In this document: piece after piece, positions 1-11,105 of the stretch
How positions within the stretch are numbered: the first letter of the stretch is position 1
How the letters are laid out: the number at the start of each line of letters is the position of its first letter
Source: Letharia columbiana
Lineage: Eukaryota > Ascomycota > Lecanoromycetes > Lecanorales > Parmeliaceae
Length of the DNA stretch: 64,000 bases
Reading direction: 5' to 3'
Assembly (NCBI RefSeq): GCF_014066305.1
Contig: NW_023501092.1
Location: 248,001-312,000 of the forward strand
Notes under the pieces: generated by a model
What the model was told of the DNA's origin: nothing
Database searches by the model: none
Seen by the model: only the letters and a program-made list of their open reading frames with translations
Program-made: the position numbers and the translations under genes

Positions 1-430
1 ACGATGGTCAAAGAGGAACCGAAGAAGATGGAGAAGCGCGTATAGTCAGCGTCATACAGGGAACCAGAAAGGATACTGATGACCATGAGGAGGAGGCCTT
101 GGAAGGATTCAATCCAGGCGACGGAAGATTCAGAAGACGAAGAAGAGAACAGTTGGTAGTGTAAATGTTCGGAAGGTGCTGTATGTGTATACGACGCCTC
201 TATTTTTTGGGAAAGGAGGGTGCGTGGATAGTTATTGATTGCCGAAAGTCAAAAGTGAATGTCGTCCAGGCGCGGATGGGTATAAGAGAGTGTGGAGACG
301 AGGCTGAACGACGCAGCACGACTCGCAACACGCGTGAAAGACAATGGAGCAAGAAGCCATGACTTGATCCAGGCTGTGAGGCCGCCATCCGGAGGTTCAT
401 CGTCTGCTGATGATGGTAGTACTGGCTCCT
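1..430 (-). pseudogene. MFS monocarboxylate-transporter-like gene, 5' part, frame-disrupted and cut by the window edge
   Basis: On the minus strand, 369-395 encodes PPDGGLTAW, which resembles the conserved start of fungal monocarboxylate-transporter-like MFS proteins. About 4-150 encodes a stretch with SVAWIESFQGLLLMV and SGSLYDADYTRFS, resembling their first two membrane helices and the loop between them. The pieces lie in different frames. After TAW the family-like continuation (QVMAS) needs a one-base shift, and the segment GVVYTYSTF near 160 is in another frame than QLFSSSSS near 140. An intron may explain part of this but not all of it. The gene runs off the left edge, so the remaining helices cannot be judged. 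Family assignment is by motif memory only; a decayed copy is the favoured reading. Confidence 0.5.
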
Positions 431-2584
431 CTTCACGTCTGGTGGCTAGGCTTTGAAATGCGGTCGTCGCTGCGGGCTTTGGTTCAGTTGTCTTTCGAAT
501 CTTTCATGACTTCGAATCCTTAGATTTTAGGGGTAGCCAGAGCTGAGGTTAAGCCCAGGATATCCCTTTTCCATCCAAAAACAAATAGGCAGCGGACCGT
601 TCAATTTGTTACTGCTCTGATTGATTTTCTGGTTCCTCCACGTATACTAGTTGATGATGTTGGTATGAAGGAACTTGATCGTTTCGACTTGTGTGCATGT
701 GGACCTGCGAGATTGCATTGGTCATAAAAGAATGGCTCTCCTTCGCCATCGATTCTCAGGTATGACAGATTCAACCCACATGACACTAGAAGACACACTA
801 CAAGAAGAAGATCTCATACCCGACCAATGCGAGCCGATCGGAGCACAAATGGCTCGGGCGATGTCCTCCCGCACCCCCTGCGCGCTTACTCTTCTAGGAT
901 CGCGAATCAGTCATACCGATCTGTCCACTCTAGTTGGCAGCATTTGGGTCTGATATGTTATATGTTATACCCGAGTGGGCCATACATCTTCGTTGCCCGG
1001 AGTGTAAAGACGTTAGCTGAGCAGGTAATTTTTTCAGTTTGTACGTAGGCACATTGCCCTAAAAAACCTCTGCGATCTATACCTACTACGCCTTTATCCA
1101 TCGGTGCATTCACTCCGACCTCACAATACCCACGTCTCTTAGGAGCTGGCTCGCATTATTTGTTACTTGCAGAGAGTCTAGGCCCTGCGAGAATAGATCG
1201 CCATCATACCCAATACTTTCGAGTCCAATCTCTTCGTTGGGGAATCCGCCGAGTGAGGAACGTATTCTATCTGAAGTTTAAGGCCCACTGACGCTGACAG
1301 AGATCGCCGTTTTCCACCCGCGTAAGGTCGTAGAGGGTATCGACTTCATCCTCAAAAGTGTTAATAATCCTGCGCTGAATAGTGCTTTTTCCAGCGCGGA
1401 GCATTGGCTTCTCTTTGCTTGTGAGCCGGGTCATACCCTTCGAAGTTTGGCCATGGGCCGGGCAGCCCTCGCATGCTCGTTAGTTATATATTGCCATATG
1501 CTCTACAATAGAGCACATTCAACTTTAGAAAAAGAGTCTGCTTTAGCTCTATAAGAACTCCAGCTTGAAATACGCGACAGAAGGGCTCGTCTGGGTGGAA
1601 AACACTGTTGAAAGAAGTACTCCATGTTTGACCTTAATCACTTTGGGGATGCCCGTTGAGCAAGAGTTGTGAGAGACGACGAGTATTTCGCATCTCGCTT
1701 CTCAAAGATTTTGTTGAACGGAAATCGCAGACAGAATCTCGTTGTCTAACCATTTACCCAGTCGGAACAGCGACTTGTTTGCCGATCGGGAGAATAGCTT
1801 GCGGAGTCAGCCAGATCTTCCATTGCACTTTCTCAAGGAGTTCAAGTTGTGCCTCGACGCTGTTGCGAAAGGATGGAACGAACAATTGGTCGGGTGCCTT
1901 AGCTTTCGAACAACATGGATGGCAGAGTCATGGTGAGGGGACATCCGCTATAACTTGTAGCGCGTTCTACAAAGCTGCAGATGGCCAGATTTCCCGTACC
2001 TTGTGTCCGACGGCCCGGGTAGCTAACGGTCTTGCAGATTTGAGTCTTGCCCAAGACACTCTGCATCCACCAGGCGCGACGATTGACTCGTACGCAAATT
2101 GAGCATAGGAGACGTGACTGAACCCCTCACTTCCGTTTCTGGATCGAAGGCTAGAGGCGAAGGGCGCTGTGTAGCCATCACGCGCACTTTCATCAATGAA
2201 GTGAGGTATCGAACGGTGGCCATAGTTGGGAGAAGTTGTCTGTGTATGCAGTTTGGCAAGCGAGTCAAAACTTTCTTAGGGCGTAATGATGCAGAGTGGG
2301 AAAAGTGCAAACCAAGGGGCAGTACTTCCCTTTAGCAGCTTGACGGATTTTAAGATTGTGGTGCCATTTCGGTGTTGTAGTTCCGGTTTCCTTTTCTTGT
2401 GGCATGTCGTCTTCTCACTCATCTAGATTTTGCAATCTGTCAAGCTACTCGCGTCGTCTTCCTCGGAGTATGTCATCAACCAGTGTTTGGTCGACACGAA
2501 CGGGACCAATAATGTTTTCTCGAAGCCACCAATGACCTAGAAGCTAGCGAACCTTTCCGCTGTGCTAGTGCTGTCTCGCGTAAC
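431..2584. other. Non-coding or unrecognised stretch
   Basis: About 2.1 kb of balanced base composition with only short, overlapping open frames. The longest, on the plus strand at 1656-2102, has no recognisable domain and lacks a good fungal start. I see no tRNA, rRNA or conserved protein here. It may hold remains of old genes beside the AT-rich block that begins near 2.6 kb. Confidence 0.5.
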
Positions 2585-2945
2585 GTCCCATGAAAACTAC
2601 ACGCACAAATAAGTTCTAAATAATAATTAGCTAGGTCCTAAGGCCCAGCCGCACGCAGATAGTAATCCACTATATAGCTCAGCTTTAGAAAAACTCTCTC
2701 TATATAAAATAGAAGATCTAAAGTCTAAGTATAAAAAAACGCTAAAAAATAAGACGCGGGTAAGTGAGAAAAGTCTAAAAAATCTCTTTTTTACGATAAG
2801 AGGAATAAGAATAAAGAGTAAGAAATAGAGGGGATATCGTCTATTTAAAGCTCTTTTAATATAGTAATCTCAATTATTCTACTATAAGTATATATTATAT
2901 CTCTCTCTTACTAATTCTTAATTAAACTATAGCGATTAATATTAT
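2585..2945. repeat. Short repeat copy (ends A and B joined), RIP-affected
   Basis: The first ~115 bp (A, 2585-2700) recur at 2955-3070 and the last ~175 bp (B, 2769-2945) recur at 7637-7806. In this copy A and B sit in one ~360 bp unit; in the next copy they are separated by about 4.6 kb. A here is only partly mutated, whereas B is heavily RIP-mutated compared with its partner at 7637-7806. The simplest reading is an internally deleted, non-autonomous derivative lying head to tail with its longer relative. Confidence 0.65.
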
Positions 2946-2954
2946 TTTATATAA

Positions 2955-5900
2955 TATTCTATAAAAACTATATATATAAATAAATTCTAAATAATAATTA
3001 GCTAGATTTTAAAGCTTAATTATATATAAATAGTAATTTACTATATAATTTAACTCTAGAAAAACTCTTAAAATAGATTTATATCTAATAGAAACTATTA
3101 GCTTTAAATTAAATAAGAACGCTAAAAATAATATAATATAATAAGAATATAGATCGAATATATTTCGATATATAAGCGATATAAGTTAGACTTTTAATAA
3201 TTAAATAATTAAATCTTATTATTAATTAAATCGATATCTCTCGCGAAGATAGCGATTTTTTTATAAAAAAGAGTATTCTAAGTAATAACTCGAGTAATTA
3301 AGTATATATAAGTACTACGTAATATAGTAATAACGTATTATCTTATAAAGACTTTATTCGAATTAAATAGTAGCGATAATTTATTAATAGAAAAGCGAGT
3401 AAATAAGTTTTATAGTAAATAAATAGAGTAGATATTATTATTTATAGCGATAATAGATAGAATAATTTCTTTTCTAAATAAATTCGTCTTTAAGATTAAT
3501 AGAAATAATTTTATATAATAATTATAAAGCGTAACTAAACGTCTTATAATATATTATTATTTAAAATTACTATTCTCGAATTTAATCTAAAATTATATAA
3601 ATTCGCTTATATAAAGAAATATAATAAATGTGAGATAAAAAGAAAGTATATAAGATAGCTTTTTTAAGGAAGTTTTATTAAATTAGATAAGAATATAGAG
3701 TAGTAAATCTTATATAATTAAATAATATTTTTTAATATTAATCTCGTTATATAATCTATAAATATCGATAATTATCTACTATAATAGTAGATAATAAAAG
3801 ATCTTAAGATTCTCGAATTCTATATTTATATAAGCTAATTAAATATCTATAAAATAGATCTTAATAGATTTAATCTAAATATAATAGTTAATTAAATATA
3901 CTATCTAGTTAATAAGTAATTAAATAATAGCGAAAAATACGATAGTTTTTAATAGAGTATAAAATTCGATATAGAAGACCTTTATCGTTTAATAGCTACT
4001 TCTTATTTTATTAATTAGACTCTATTAGAGATATCTCGCAATATTATAATTTAAAGAAGTCTTTTTATATTATAATTTAGATAGATTATAGCTTAATAAT
4101 TTCTATATAAGTTAAAAGCGCTTAGTTATAAATATAAATTAATAATTTTATTAAATTTAAAGCGAAAAAGTAAATCGATTAAAGTATTTCACTTAATAGA
4201 GATTTAAATTATATTATAAACGATATTATACTAAGCGAATAATATAATTATTTACTTAAGTAATACTATAGTTAATCTATATATAGAATTACTATAAATA
4301 CTCTTAATAATAATATTATTATTATAATAGAGTATAAGATATAATTAATATAAATAGAATAGCTATCTACGAATGATTATAAGAACAATAAATATCTTTT
4401 TAAATTAGATATTCTTTTTATAATAGCGAATAGCGAAGTATATACTAAATGTATCGTCTAGTTTAGAATAAATAGCGATATTCTTAAGGATATATTCTTC
4501 TATTTCGAGTTTATTAAAAGCGTTTATCTATATAGAATAGTAATAATATATAACTATATAGCGAAGTAGATATATCTTATTTTATCTAAATAGAAAGATA
4601 TTTTATTAGCGTAAATTCGCTATAATTACGGCGATAATATAATAATATTCTTATTTTTAAATAGTGCGGAGTAGAGTTTTCTTAGAAAAGTCTTACTAGA
4701 GATTATTACTTTAATAAAGAAAAATAGTAGACTTATCGCTAACTTAAGCTTATTATAAAAAATACTTCGTCTATTTAAAAGAGCTTTTATTAACTTTTTC
4801 GTTTATTTTAGCTTATCGAAAGAAAGTCTAATCTTTATCTTCTCGCTATCGAATTAAATTTCTAAAAATTCTATAAAAATATCTTTCTTATCTTTAGTGT
4901 AATTTATCTTTAGATTATAGTTATTATAGATAATATTAAAGTCTTTACTAAATTAAATTAAATTATTATTAGACGAAAAAATAGTAAAGAAATTATTTAG
5001 ATAGTGAAATATAATACTCTAGAAGAGAATAATAATAAGTATTTAATAAAGGGCTTTAGCGAATAGATTAAAAATAAAGGGCGCGATACGTAGATTAAAT
5101 AATAGAAATCTATTAATATAATAGAAGTTATTTTAAAAGAAATCTAGTAGCTAAAAATCTAATTCGACTATAAAGATATATCTAAATACGTTAATAAGAT
5201 CTTATTTAATTATAATTATACTTTAATTCTAAGTAAGTAGAATATCGATAATATCGTTTAATATAATATACTCGAATACTTTATAAATTTTATAAATATA
5301 ATAATTAACGAAGTATAGCCGTAAGAAGAAAAGATTATAAATTCTTCTTTAGCTATTATTATGCTTCGGGATAAGATCTAATAAGAATAAAATAAAGTAT
5401 TTTAAGAGTTTTATATCTAATCTTATTAGATAATCGTTATTATCTTACTTTTAAAGATCTTTAAATAGTATTTCGAATGTTATAGCGATATTAAGATAAG
5501 ATTTACTTAATAATAACTAACTAAGATCTTAATAGCTTATTTTAATATCGCGAGTAATAATTATAAGTAAGATATTAGCGAATATCTAATTAAGATAATT
5601 CTTAAGTTATTTCTTTTAGTCGTCTTTCTTTAATAGACTATATCTCTTTAGTAAAGACTTACTTAGCGAGATAAGTATATATAAAAATAACTTAATTATT
5701 AACTTAAGATCTCTCGATATTAGTTATAGTTAAGAGATAAAAGAAAATTTTATACTTAGCGAGATAATATTAATAAAGATTTCGTTAATATAGCTAATAG
5801 TAGAATATAATAAGTTATATATATTATATATATATAGATAATAATAGTCTTAAGCGTTATAGAGTTTATTATAATTAAATTAATTATAGTAGAATAGTTA

Positions 5901-7806
5901 AAAATTTTAAAAATTTTAATAAGAAGATATAGAAGTAGTATTATAATATATCTAAGATAAAGTTTAACTTAAGCGTAAATTATATAGTAGATAGACTTTC
6001 GATTAGATCGACGAAGATCGCTATTTTAAAATTTAATTTTTTAAGTAATTATCAGTATTCGCTATATATAAATATTATCTTAATAAAACTAAATTCTATT
6101 ATAAATGAAAATCTTATAAAAATAATATATCGATTAGAAGATATAGATAGTTAATAAATTAGAAATATAGTAGTAATAATTTAATAGAGTTTCTTAAAGA
6201 AGTAAGATAATTATTTTATAAGCGAAGAAATATATAATTTAACTATAGACCTCGAAGTATCGAAGAAACTCTTTAAATTTTTTAATCTTCTTATCGCTAT
6301 TAGCGAGACGATTAATAAAGCTATTAAATAGTTTATTAAGATATTTAATATCGAATATTTTATAGTAGATTTATTTAATATATTTTAGATTTATCGCTTT
6401 AAAATAAAGAAGAAGAAGAGTTATTATAAGATTATTTATCTATAAATCTAAAAAATTTCTATAAAATTTGAAATTGCTAATCGCGCGTATATCGCGGAAA
6501 TTACAAAATTCGCTAGATTAGTAAATCTAATTAGAATCTATCTAAATTTCGTCGGTTTAATAACTATCTTAATCTTTTTCGCTAGTTCTATTAGTTTAAT
6601 AGCAATATATATAAAAAAAGAAAAGTTCTAATAATTAATATTACGACGGTAAAATTCTATAATAATAAGTATTAATATTAACTTAAATTTAGCTATAGAA
6701 TTAAACGATTTAATAAAATTAGTCGCGTAAGTAATACTCTAATATAGCGTATAATAATATATATATTAATAATAATATATATTAATAATATATATATATA
6801 GAATAGTACTTAGAGTATATTAGAGTATATTACGTAAAAATCTTAAAGTTATTAAAATTTTTTAAAGTTATTAAATTAATAGAACTAGCGAAAAGAGTTA
6901 GATATAAATAAAGTTTACTTAATAGACTAAATCGTACTTATAATACGAACCCGACGGAAATTATACGAAAATTTACTTTTTAAATTTATAGATATTATCT
7001 TAATATAAAAAGAAGCGATATAATATTACTTTCGTTTTAAATAATATTAATATTCTCTACTATAATAGAGTTAAAGTTAATTATAGAATTTAAAAAGATA
7101 TAGATAATAATTAGAGAGATAAAGCGAATAAAAATAGTTAATAGATTAATAATATAGAGACTTAAGATATAAGCTAGTATATAATAGAGATAGTTAATTA
7201 GTAATAAGTATAAATCTTATTAATCTCGCTTTATATATAGGCGAGTTTATCGCGATCGTAAAATATATTATTTTCGTCGATCTATTCTTATTCGAGTTTC
7301 TAATAAGCGAATTATAAATTATAATTAAATAATATAGAAATTAAGAACTAGCTCTAATAGAATAAGCGATTTTTATTAAAGAATCTAGCTGATAAATAGA
7401 GAATATAGCGAGAATAGAGAGGGGTAAGAATTTATTAGAAAGTCCTTCTATAGATTTAGTAGGCGGTTTTTATAGAGATAATAATTTAATAATAGTAGTC
7501 TAATATATAGCTATAGCCTTTGCGATAAACTTATAAAAACGCTTAAGGGTTATTAATAGTAGCTGAATAGCAATGATATAAGTAGAAGAATAATATATTT
7601 TTAAATGAAAAATTGCTTTCGTCTGATGTTAGAAAATGAAAAAAGTCTAAAAACCTCTTTTTGTGATGAGAGGAATAAGAATAAAGAGCAAGAAACGGGG
7701 GGACATCGTCTATTCAAGGCTCTTCCAATATGATAATCTCGGCTATCCTGTCATAAGTGTGTGCTGTGCCTCTCCCTCACTAGCCCCCAATTAAGCTGTG
7801 GCGAAT
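2955..7806. mobile_element. RIP-degraded ~4.85 kb repeat element of unknown class
   Basis: The left end (2955-3070) matches 2585-2700 and the right end (7637-7806) matches 2769-2945 after allowing C-to-T and G-to-A changes. The interior is extremely AT-rich, with almost no CpA or TpG but many CpG, so every frame is full of TAA and TAG. I could not recognise a reverse transcriptase or transposase motif, and the class stays open. The right ~170 bp escaped most mutation and shows what the pre-RIP sequence looked like. The ends do not look like inverted copies of each other. Confidence 0.6.
6565..6905. repeat. Possible nested palindromic (MITE-like) insertion
   Basis: A sequence around 6575-6605 (TTTTTCGCTAGTTCTATTA) returns in inverted orientation at 6870-6900 (TAATAGAACTAGCGAAAAGA). 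Inside it a second pair around ACTCTAATATA is also inverted, at 6730-6745 and 6812-6838. Between them lies an ATATAT-rich core. This gives a ~335 bp imperfect palindrome within the degraded element, as expected for a small inverted-repeat transposon, although AT-rich sequence makes chance pairing easier. Confidence 0.4.
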
Positions 7807-8077
7807 ATTGCAAACACTTGCGTAAGGCACTTAGCCGTCGTGGATAGGTAGGGATGTCAAAGATTTGACTGGACGGTACTCCATAGAGCCTCCCTGCAAT
7901 TTGAAAATTTTCTCCCTTTTGGAGCTTTGTGAAGATACGATCGATCAGAACGAGGGAGGCTGAGATATGCCCATTGTGTATGAATTTCACGTACGGATAC
8001 CCAAAGCTAAAATACGATACCGTATCTTACTTTACCTCCGGAACGAACCGTACTAGTACCTAGCGCCCGCTTCATCT
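7807..8077. other. Spacer between degraded element and polypyrimidine tract
   Basis: Normal base composition resumes here. No conserved coding region is visible; an open frame on the minus strand at 7751-7990 crosses the repeat boundary and is probably accidental. Confidence 0.5.
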
Positions 8078-8371
8078 TCCTTCCTTCCTTCTTTCCTTCC
8101 TTCTTTCCTTTCTTCTTTCCTTTCTTCTTTCCTTCCTTCTTTCCTTTTTTCCTTCTTCCCTCCTTCCTTCCTTCTTTTCTTCCTTCTTTTCTTCTTCTTT
8201 TTTTTCTTCTTTCCTTCCTTCTTTCCTTCCTTCTTTTCTTTCTTCTTTCCTTCCTTCTTTCCTTCCTTCTTTCCTTCCTTCTTTCCTTCCTTCCTTCCTT
8301 CCTTCTTTTCTTCCTTCCTTTCTTTCTTCTTTCCTTCCTTCCTTCTTTCCTTCCTTCCTTCCTTCCCTCCC
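8078..8371. repeat. Polypyrimidine (CTTC/CTTT)n microsatellite, ~290 bp
   Basis: An almost uninterrupted plus-strand run of C and T made of irregular CCTT, CTTT and TTCC units, purine-only on the minus strand. It gives spurious Lys/Glu/Arg-rich open frames on the minus strand, which are not genes. Such mirror-symmetric purine/pyrimidine tracts can adopt triplex structure and are prone to replication slippage. Confidence 0.9.
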
Positions 8372-8951
8372 TCTTATGCCACCATACGCCAAATACTGAT
8401 GCGCGAACCTTATACCCTTGTGCGTAACAATTCCCTAAGACTATGAGCGCATCTCCAAGCACCCAACGAGCCGGAAAGCGAGGAGGTACCGCCTTCGGAT
8501 CGGGACCGCGTACGAATTCCAGCAGCAGCGTCTTAAAGATTGGGCATTTCGTGTGTGCCATTTATTCTGCAGCGAGGCCAGGAACGGGCGTTCTGGCAAT
8601 TGGGGATTAGAGATTTTGAGAGCGCGTCAGAGATAGGTAGGTTCAGGCAAGGGGGTGAGTAGAATTTGGTGAATTTGGGTTAGGTATGTATTGATCAAGG
8701 ACGAGTCGATTGTGAATTCATCTATGTACATGAGCACCATTACGGTAATATGTCCGTTTCTTATATATATCCAAGACGTATCGTCCCTCGCATGCATACG
8801 GATTATGTTTCCAACGATACCTACCACGAATGCCGACGTTGCTATACCAAAGAGCCCGTTTTCGTCAAAAAACCCCTAGAAAACAGAAAAAATTCCGCCA
8901 CCCAAGAATATAACCAAAAGCCAAGTACCCAAGCGTAAGCAGATTTTTATT
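8372..8951. other. Intergenic stretch downstream of the lipase gene
   Basis: About 580 bp with no recognisable coding region. It probably contains the 3' untranslated region and polyadenylation signals of the minus-strand lipase gene that ends at 8952. Short open frames on both strands here have no family resemblance. Confidence 0.5.
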
Positions 8952-11105
8952 TCACGGCCCCTTCCGCCCTGGGTCCTCCCAAACGCCCACTCCTTCGCAC
9001 TGCTTCGGCACTCTACATCGAACTCTCAAGTTTTCGGGTACCGTTTTCCAGAGTACCTCTCTGACCTCGTTTGCGACCTTTTCGACGCTGTCAATGGCCC
9101 AGAGGACGTCTAGATGCTCATACTCTTCTATAATCTTCGAATGCACGACTCGAACATGAGGCTCTCTACCCCTTTCGAATCGTCGGAGCAGCCGTCGGCC
9201 CTCGACCAGTTCGTCAGAGCCCGCGACCCAGAGGGCAAATGGTGGGACGCGCTCGTCGAACCAGGCTTTGCGGCCGCGATCGGGATGAGGTTGGTCCGGG
9301 TGGCTCTGACCGTCCAACATGCGTTCTGTTGAGTGTTCGGTGCTGTGGGCGTAATAATCGTCTTCTTCTTCATCCTCTTCATCTTCGATTTCTCCTTCTT
9401 CGCGAGTAGCGAGGATGCATTTCTGGCTCGCGAAGCATTCACGACCAAGCCACCAGCGCATACTCTCTGCGCTCACGTACACAGGCGCAAATTGGAACAT
9501 GCGGTTTCGAAGCCCCTGGTCCCAGCGATCGTCGGTCCAGTTGAAGAGGAAAGAGAAGACGCGGTAGCCTAGTGCGCCATAAAGGCGTCCTGGCAGAAAC
9601 GAGTGCATTGTCATCATGAAAGGGATGAAGGAATGGATCCCGAACATAATGCGGAACATGCCTGGTGAGATTATCCGCATGAATTTCAGATACATTTTCC
9701 CAATCAAAGGCCCCGCATACACCGCCGGTGCAAGTGCACAGAAGACGCTAAGCTTCTCTCCCAGGTCCGGCCGCTGCTCCTTTGCTAATGCCACAAATGT
9801 TGCAGTCGTCCCTTGCGAGTGGCAGATCAGGCCTAACTTTGAGAATCCAGTCTCGAAAAGCACGCGAGACACAAGAGCGGGAAGATCCATGACGCCCATC
9901 TGTCGGATATTCCAATTCCACATTCTGGGGTCGGTGGTTTTAAGAAGTTGGTGCTGTGGATTGAACCCGCAGCGGTTGTTGCCGAGCCAGACGTCGTATC
10001 CGGATTTGCACAGATAGAAGGCTAGGGAGGAGTCATCATTAGCGCAGTACGCGCCTGACGATTGAAGGAGACCGTGGATGAGGAGAATGGGGTATTTGCA
10101 AGTTCTCGACGAGTTTGTCGATGATGACGATGTAGCGCGGCTGTCATTGGAGCGGTCGTGGTCGAAAGCCTTGGGGAAGACGACGGGGGCACCATGGGCG
10201 CGCTGGGATGGAGAAGCGGGTCTGTATTCTTTCGGGTTGTATACATGGTCGAGCTGAATAATAAAGCCGTCCTCGGTCATGACCTCGTAGCTTTCCGCGT
10301 CCAGGCCTACCCTTCGCGCGTAGTACCCAAGATCGCAAACAAGGGGATCTGGGCCACCTTCTGTAGGCTCGAATTCCTCATCTCGCTGACCGGCCTCCTC
10401 TTCCTCGTTACCGTCTTCGGCATTCGAACTCCTCTTGCGCCGTCGTTTTATCTTCCACTCCCTTGCCTCCTCATCCCTGATATGTTGTCTCCTCCTTTCT
10501 TCTTCGTAGAACGGCCGTCGCGCGTCAGGATTGCGGAAGGCCAAACGTATTCCTATGTGCTGAAACATTAACGGTATACTGGTAAATGCTGATCCGAGGA
10601 CAATGACGCCGAGAAAAGCAAGAGAAAGTATAGCTGACGAGACTCGGAAGCCGATGCACTGTATGTCTCGTAGTACGGATGGGGGCCCATATAGGGGTAA
10701 TTCTGGAAATAGAGGATTCGTTCTCGAGGGAGGTATAGCGTTGCGTAGAGATGCGTCCGGTCTGGTGGACTGTGTAGACTCTGCTTGACTTGACGCTTCA
10801 CCGGTTTCCTCGTGTTTTAGACGCGCTGGGTCATGCCTTTGGTGGTTAGACTTGGAGCTCTGGCCTTTGACCTGGTCTCTTAATCTATTCAGCTCCAATG
10901 CCTCCTTCAGTGGTACTGCCGGCAGTCTTGCACCATTCTCAGTCTCAATCACTGGATCTTGTGGGGTGATAAAGCGCGCCTCGACGGCCAGGGCGCCCCT
11001 GCTGTCCTCATCTTTGGCGTCATGTGCCTGGAGGGATAGCTTTTCGGATTGGTGTGTGAATTTGATGGCAGTGCTTGTCTTTGCCTCTGCGATCTCTTTT
11101 GCCAT
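8952..11105 (-). CDS. Steryl ester hydrolase / triglyceride lipase-like alpha/beta hydrolase (TGL1/YEH type)
   Basis: Single open frame of 717 aa counted from the first ATG at 11105. Residues ~156-178 form one hydrophobic segment, preceded by a family-like NPLFPELPLYGPP stretch and followed by a basic, acidic low-complexity linker. The alpha/beta-hydrolase-associated lipase region starts near DLGYYARRVGLDAESYEV, followed by ILLIHGLLQSSGAY (oxyanion region). The likely catalytic triad is Ser430 in CHSQG, Asp631 in GSDELVEG and His664 in EYEHLDVLW. An acidic insert (EDEEDEEEDD) lies between Ser and Asp. Yeast relatives hydrolyse steryl esters at lipid droplets or the cell surface. The frame stays open upstream to about 11240 without an ATG, so a short 5' exon is possible. 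It is divergent from PEX6, with 831 bp between the two starts. Confidence 0.85.
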   Translation of the reverse strand: MAKEIAEAKTSTAIKFTHQSEKLSLQAHDAKDEDSRGALAVEARFITPQDPVIETENGARLPAVPLKEALELNRLRDQVKGQSSKSNHQRHDPARLKHEETGEASSQAESTQSTRPDASLRNAIPPSRTNPLFPELPLYGPPSVLRDIQCIGFRVSSAILSLAFLGVIVLGSAFTSIPLMFQHIGIRLAFRNPDARRPFYEEERRRQHIRDEEAREWKIKRRRKRSSNAEDGNEEEEAGQRDEEFEPTEGGPDPLVCDLGYYARRVGLDAESYEVMTEDGFIIQLDHVYNPKEYRPASPSQRAHGAPVVFPKAFDHDRSNDSRATSSSSTNSSRTCKYPILLIHGLLQSSGAYCANDDSSLAFYLCKSGYDVWLGNNRCGFNPQHQLLKTTDPRMWNWNIRQMGVMDLPALVSRVLFETGFSKLGLICHSQGTTATFVALAKEQRPDLGEKLSVFCALAPAVYAGPLIGKMYLKFMRIISPGMFRIMFGIHSFIPFMMTMHSFLPGRLYGALGYRVFSFLFNWTDDRWDQGLRNRMFQFAPVYVSAESMRWWLGRECFASQKCILATREEGEIEDEEDEEEDDYYAHSTEHSTERMLDGQSHPDQPHPDRGRKAWFDERVPPFALWVAGSDELVEGRRLLRRFERGREPHVRVVHSKIIEEYEHLDVLWAIDSVEKVANEVREVLWKTVPENLRVRCRVPKQCEGVGVWEDPGRKGP

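Noticed and set aside
1656..2102. 148 aa plus-strand frame
   Set aside because: No domain, overlapping frames on both strands, and no conserved start context.
2600..7800. CRISPR-like or regularly spaced array in the AT-rich block
   Set aside because: Repeats are irregular and explained by RIP-mutated transposon sequence; the setting is eukaryotic.
8007..8561. Minus-strand 184 aa open frame rich in Lys/Glu/Arg
   Set aside because: It is created by the polypyrimidine tract and has no coding character outside it.
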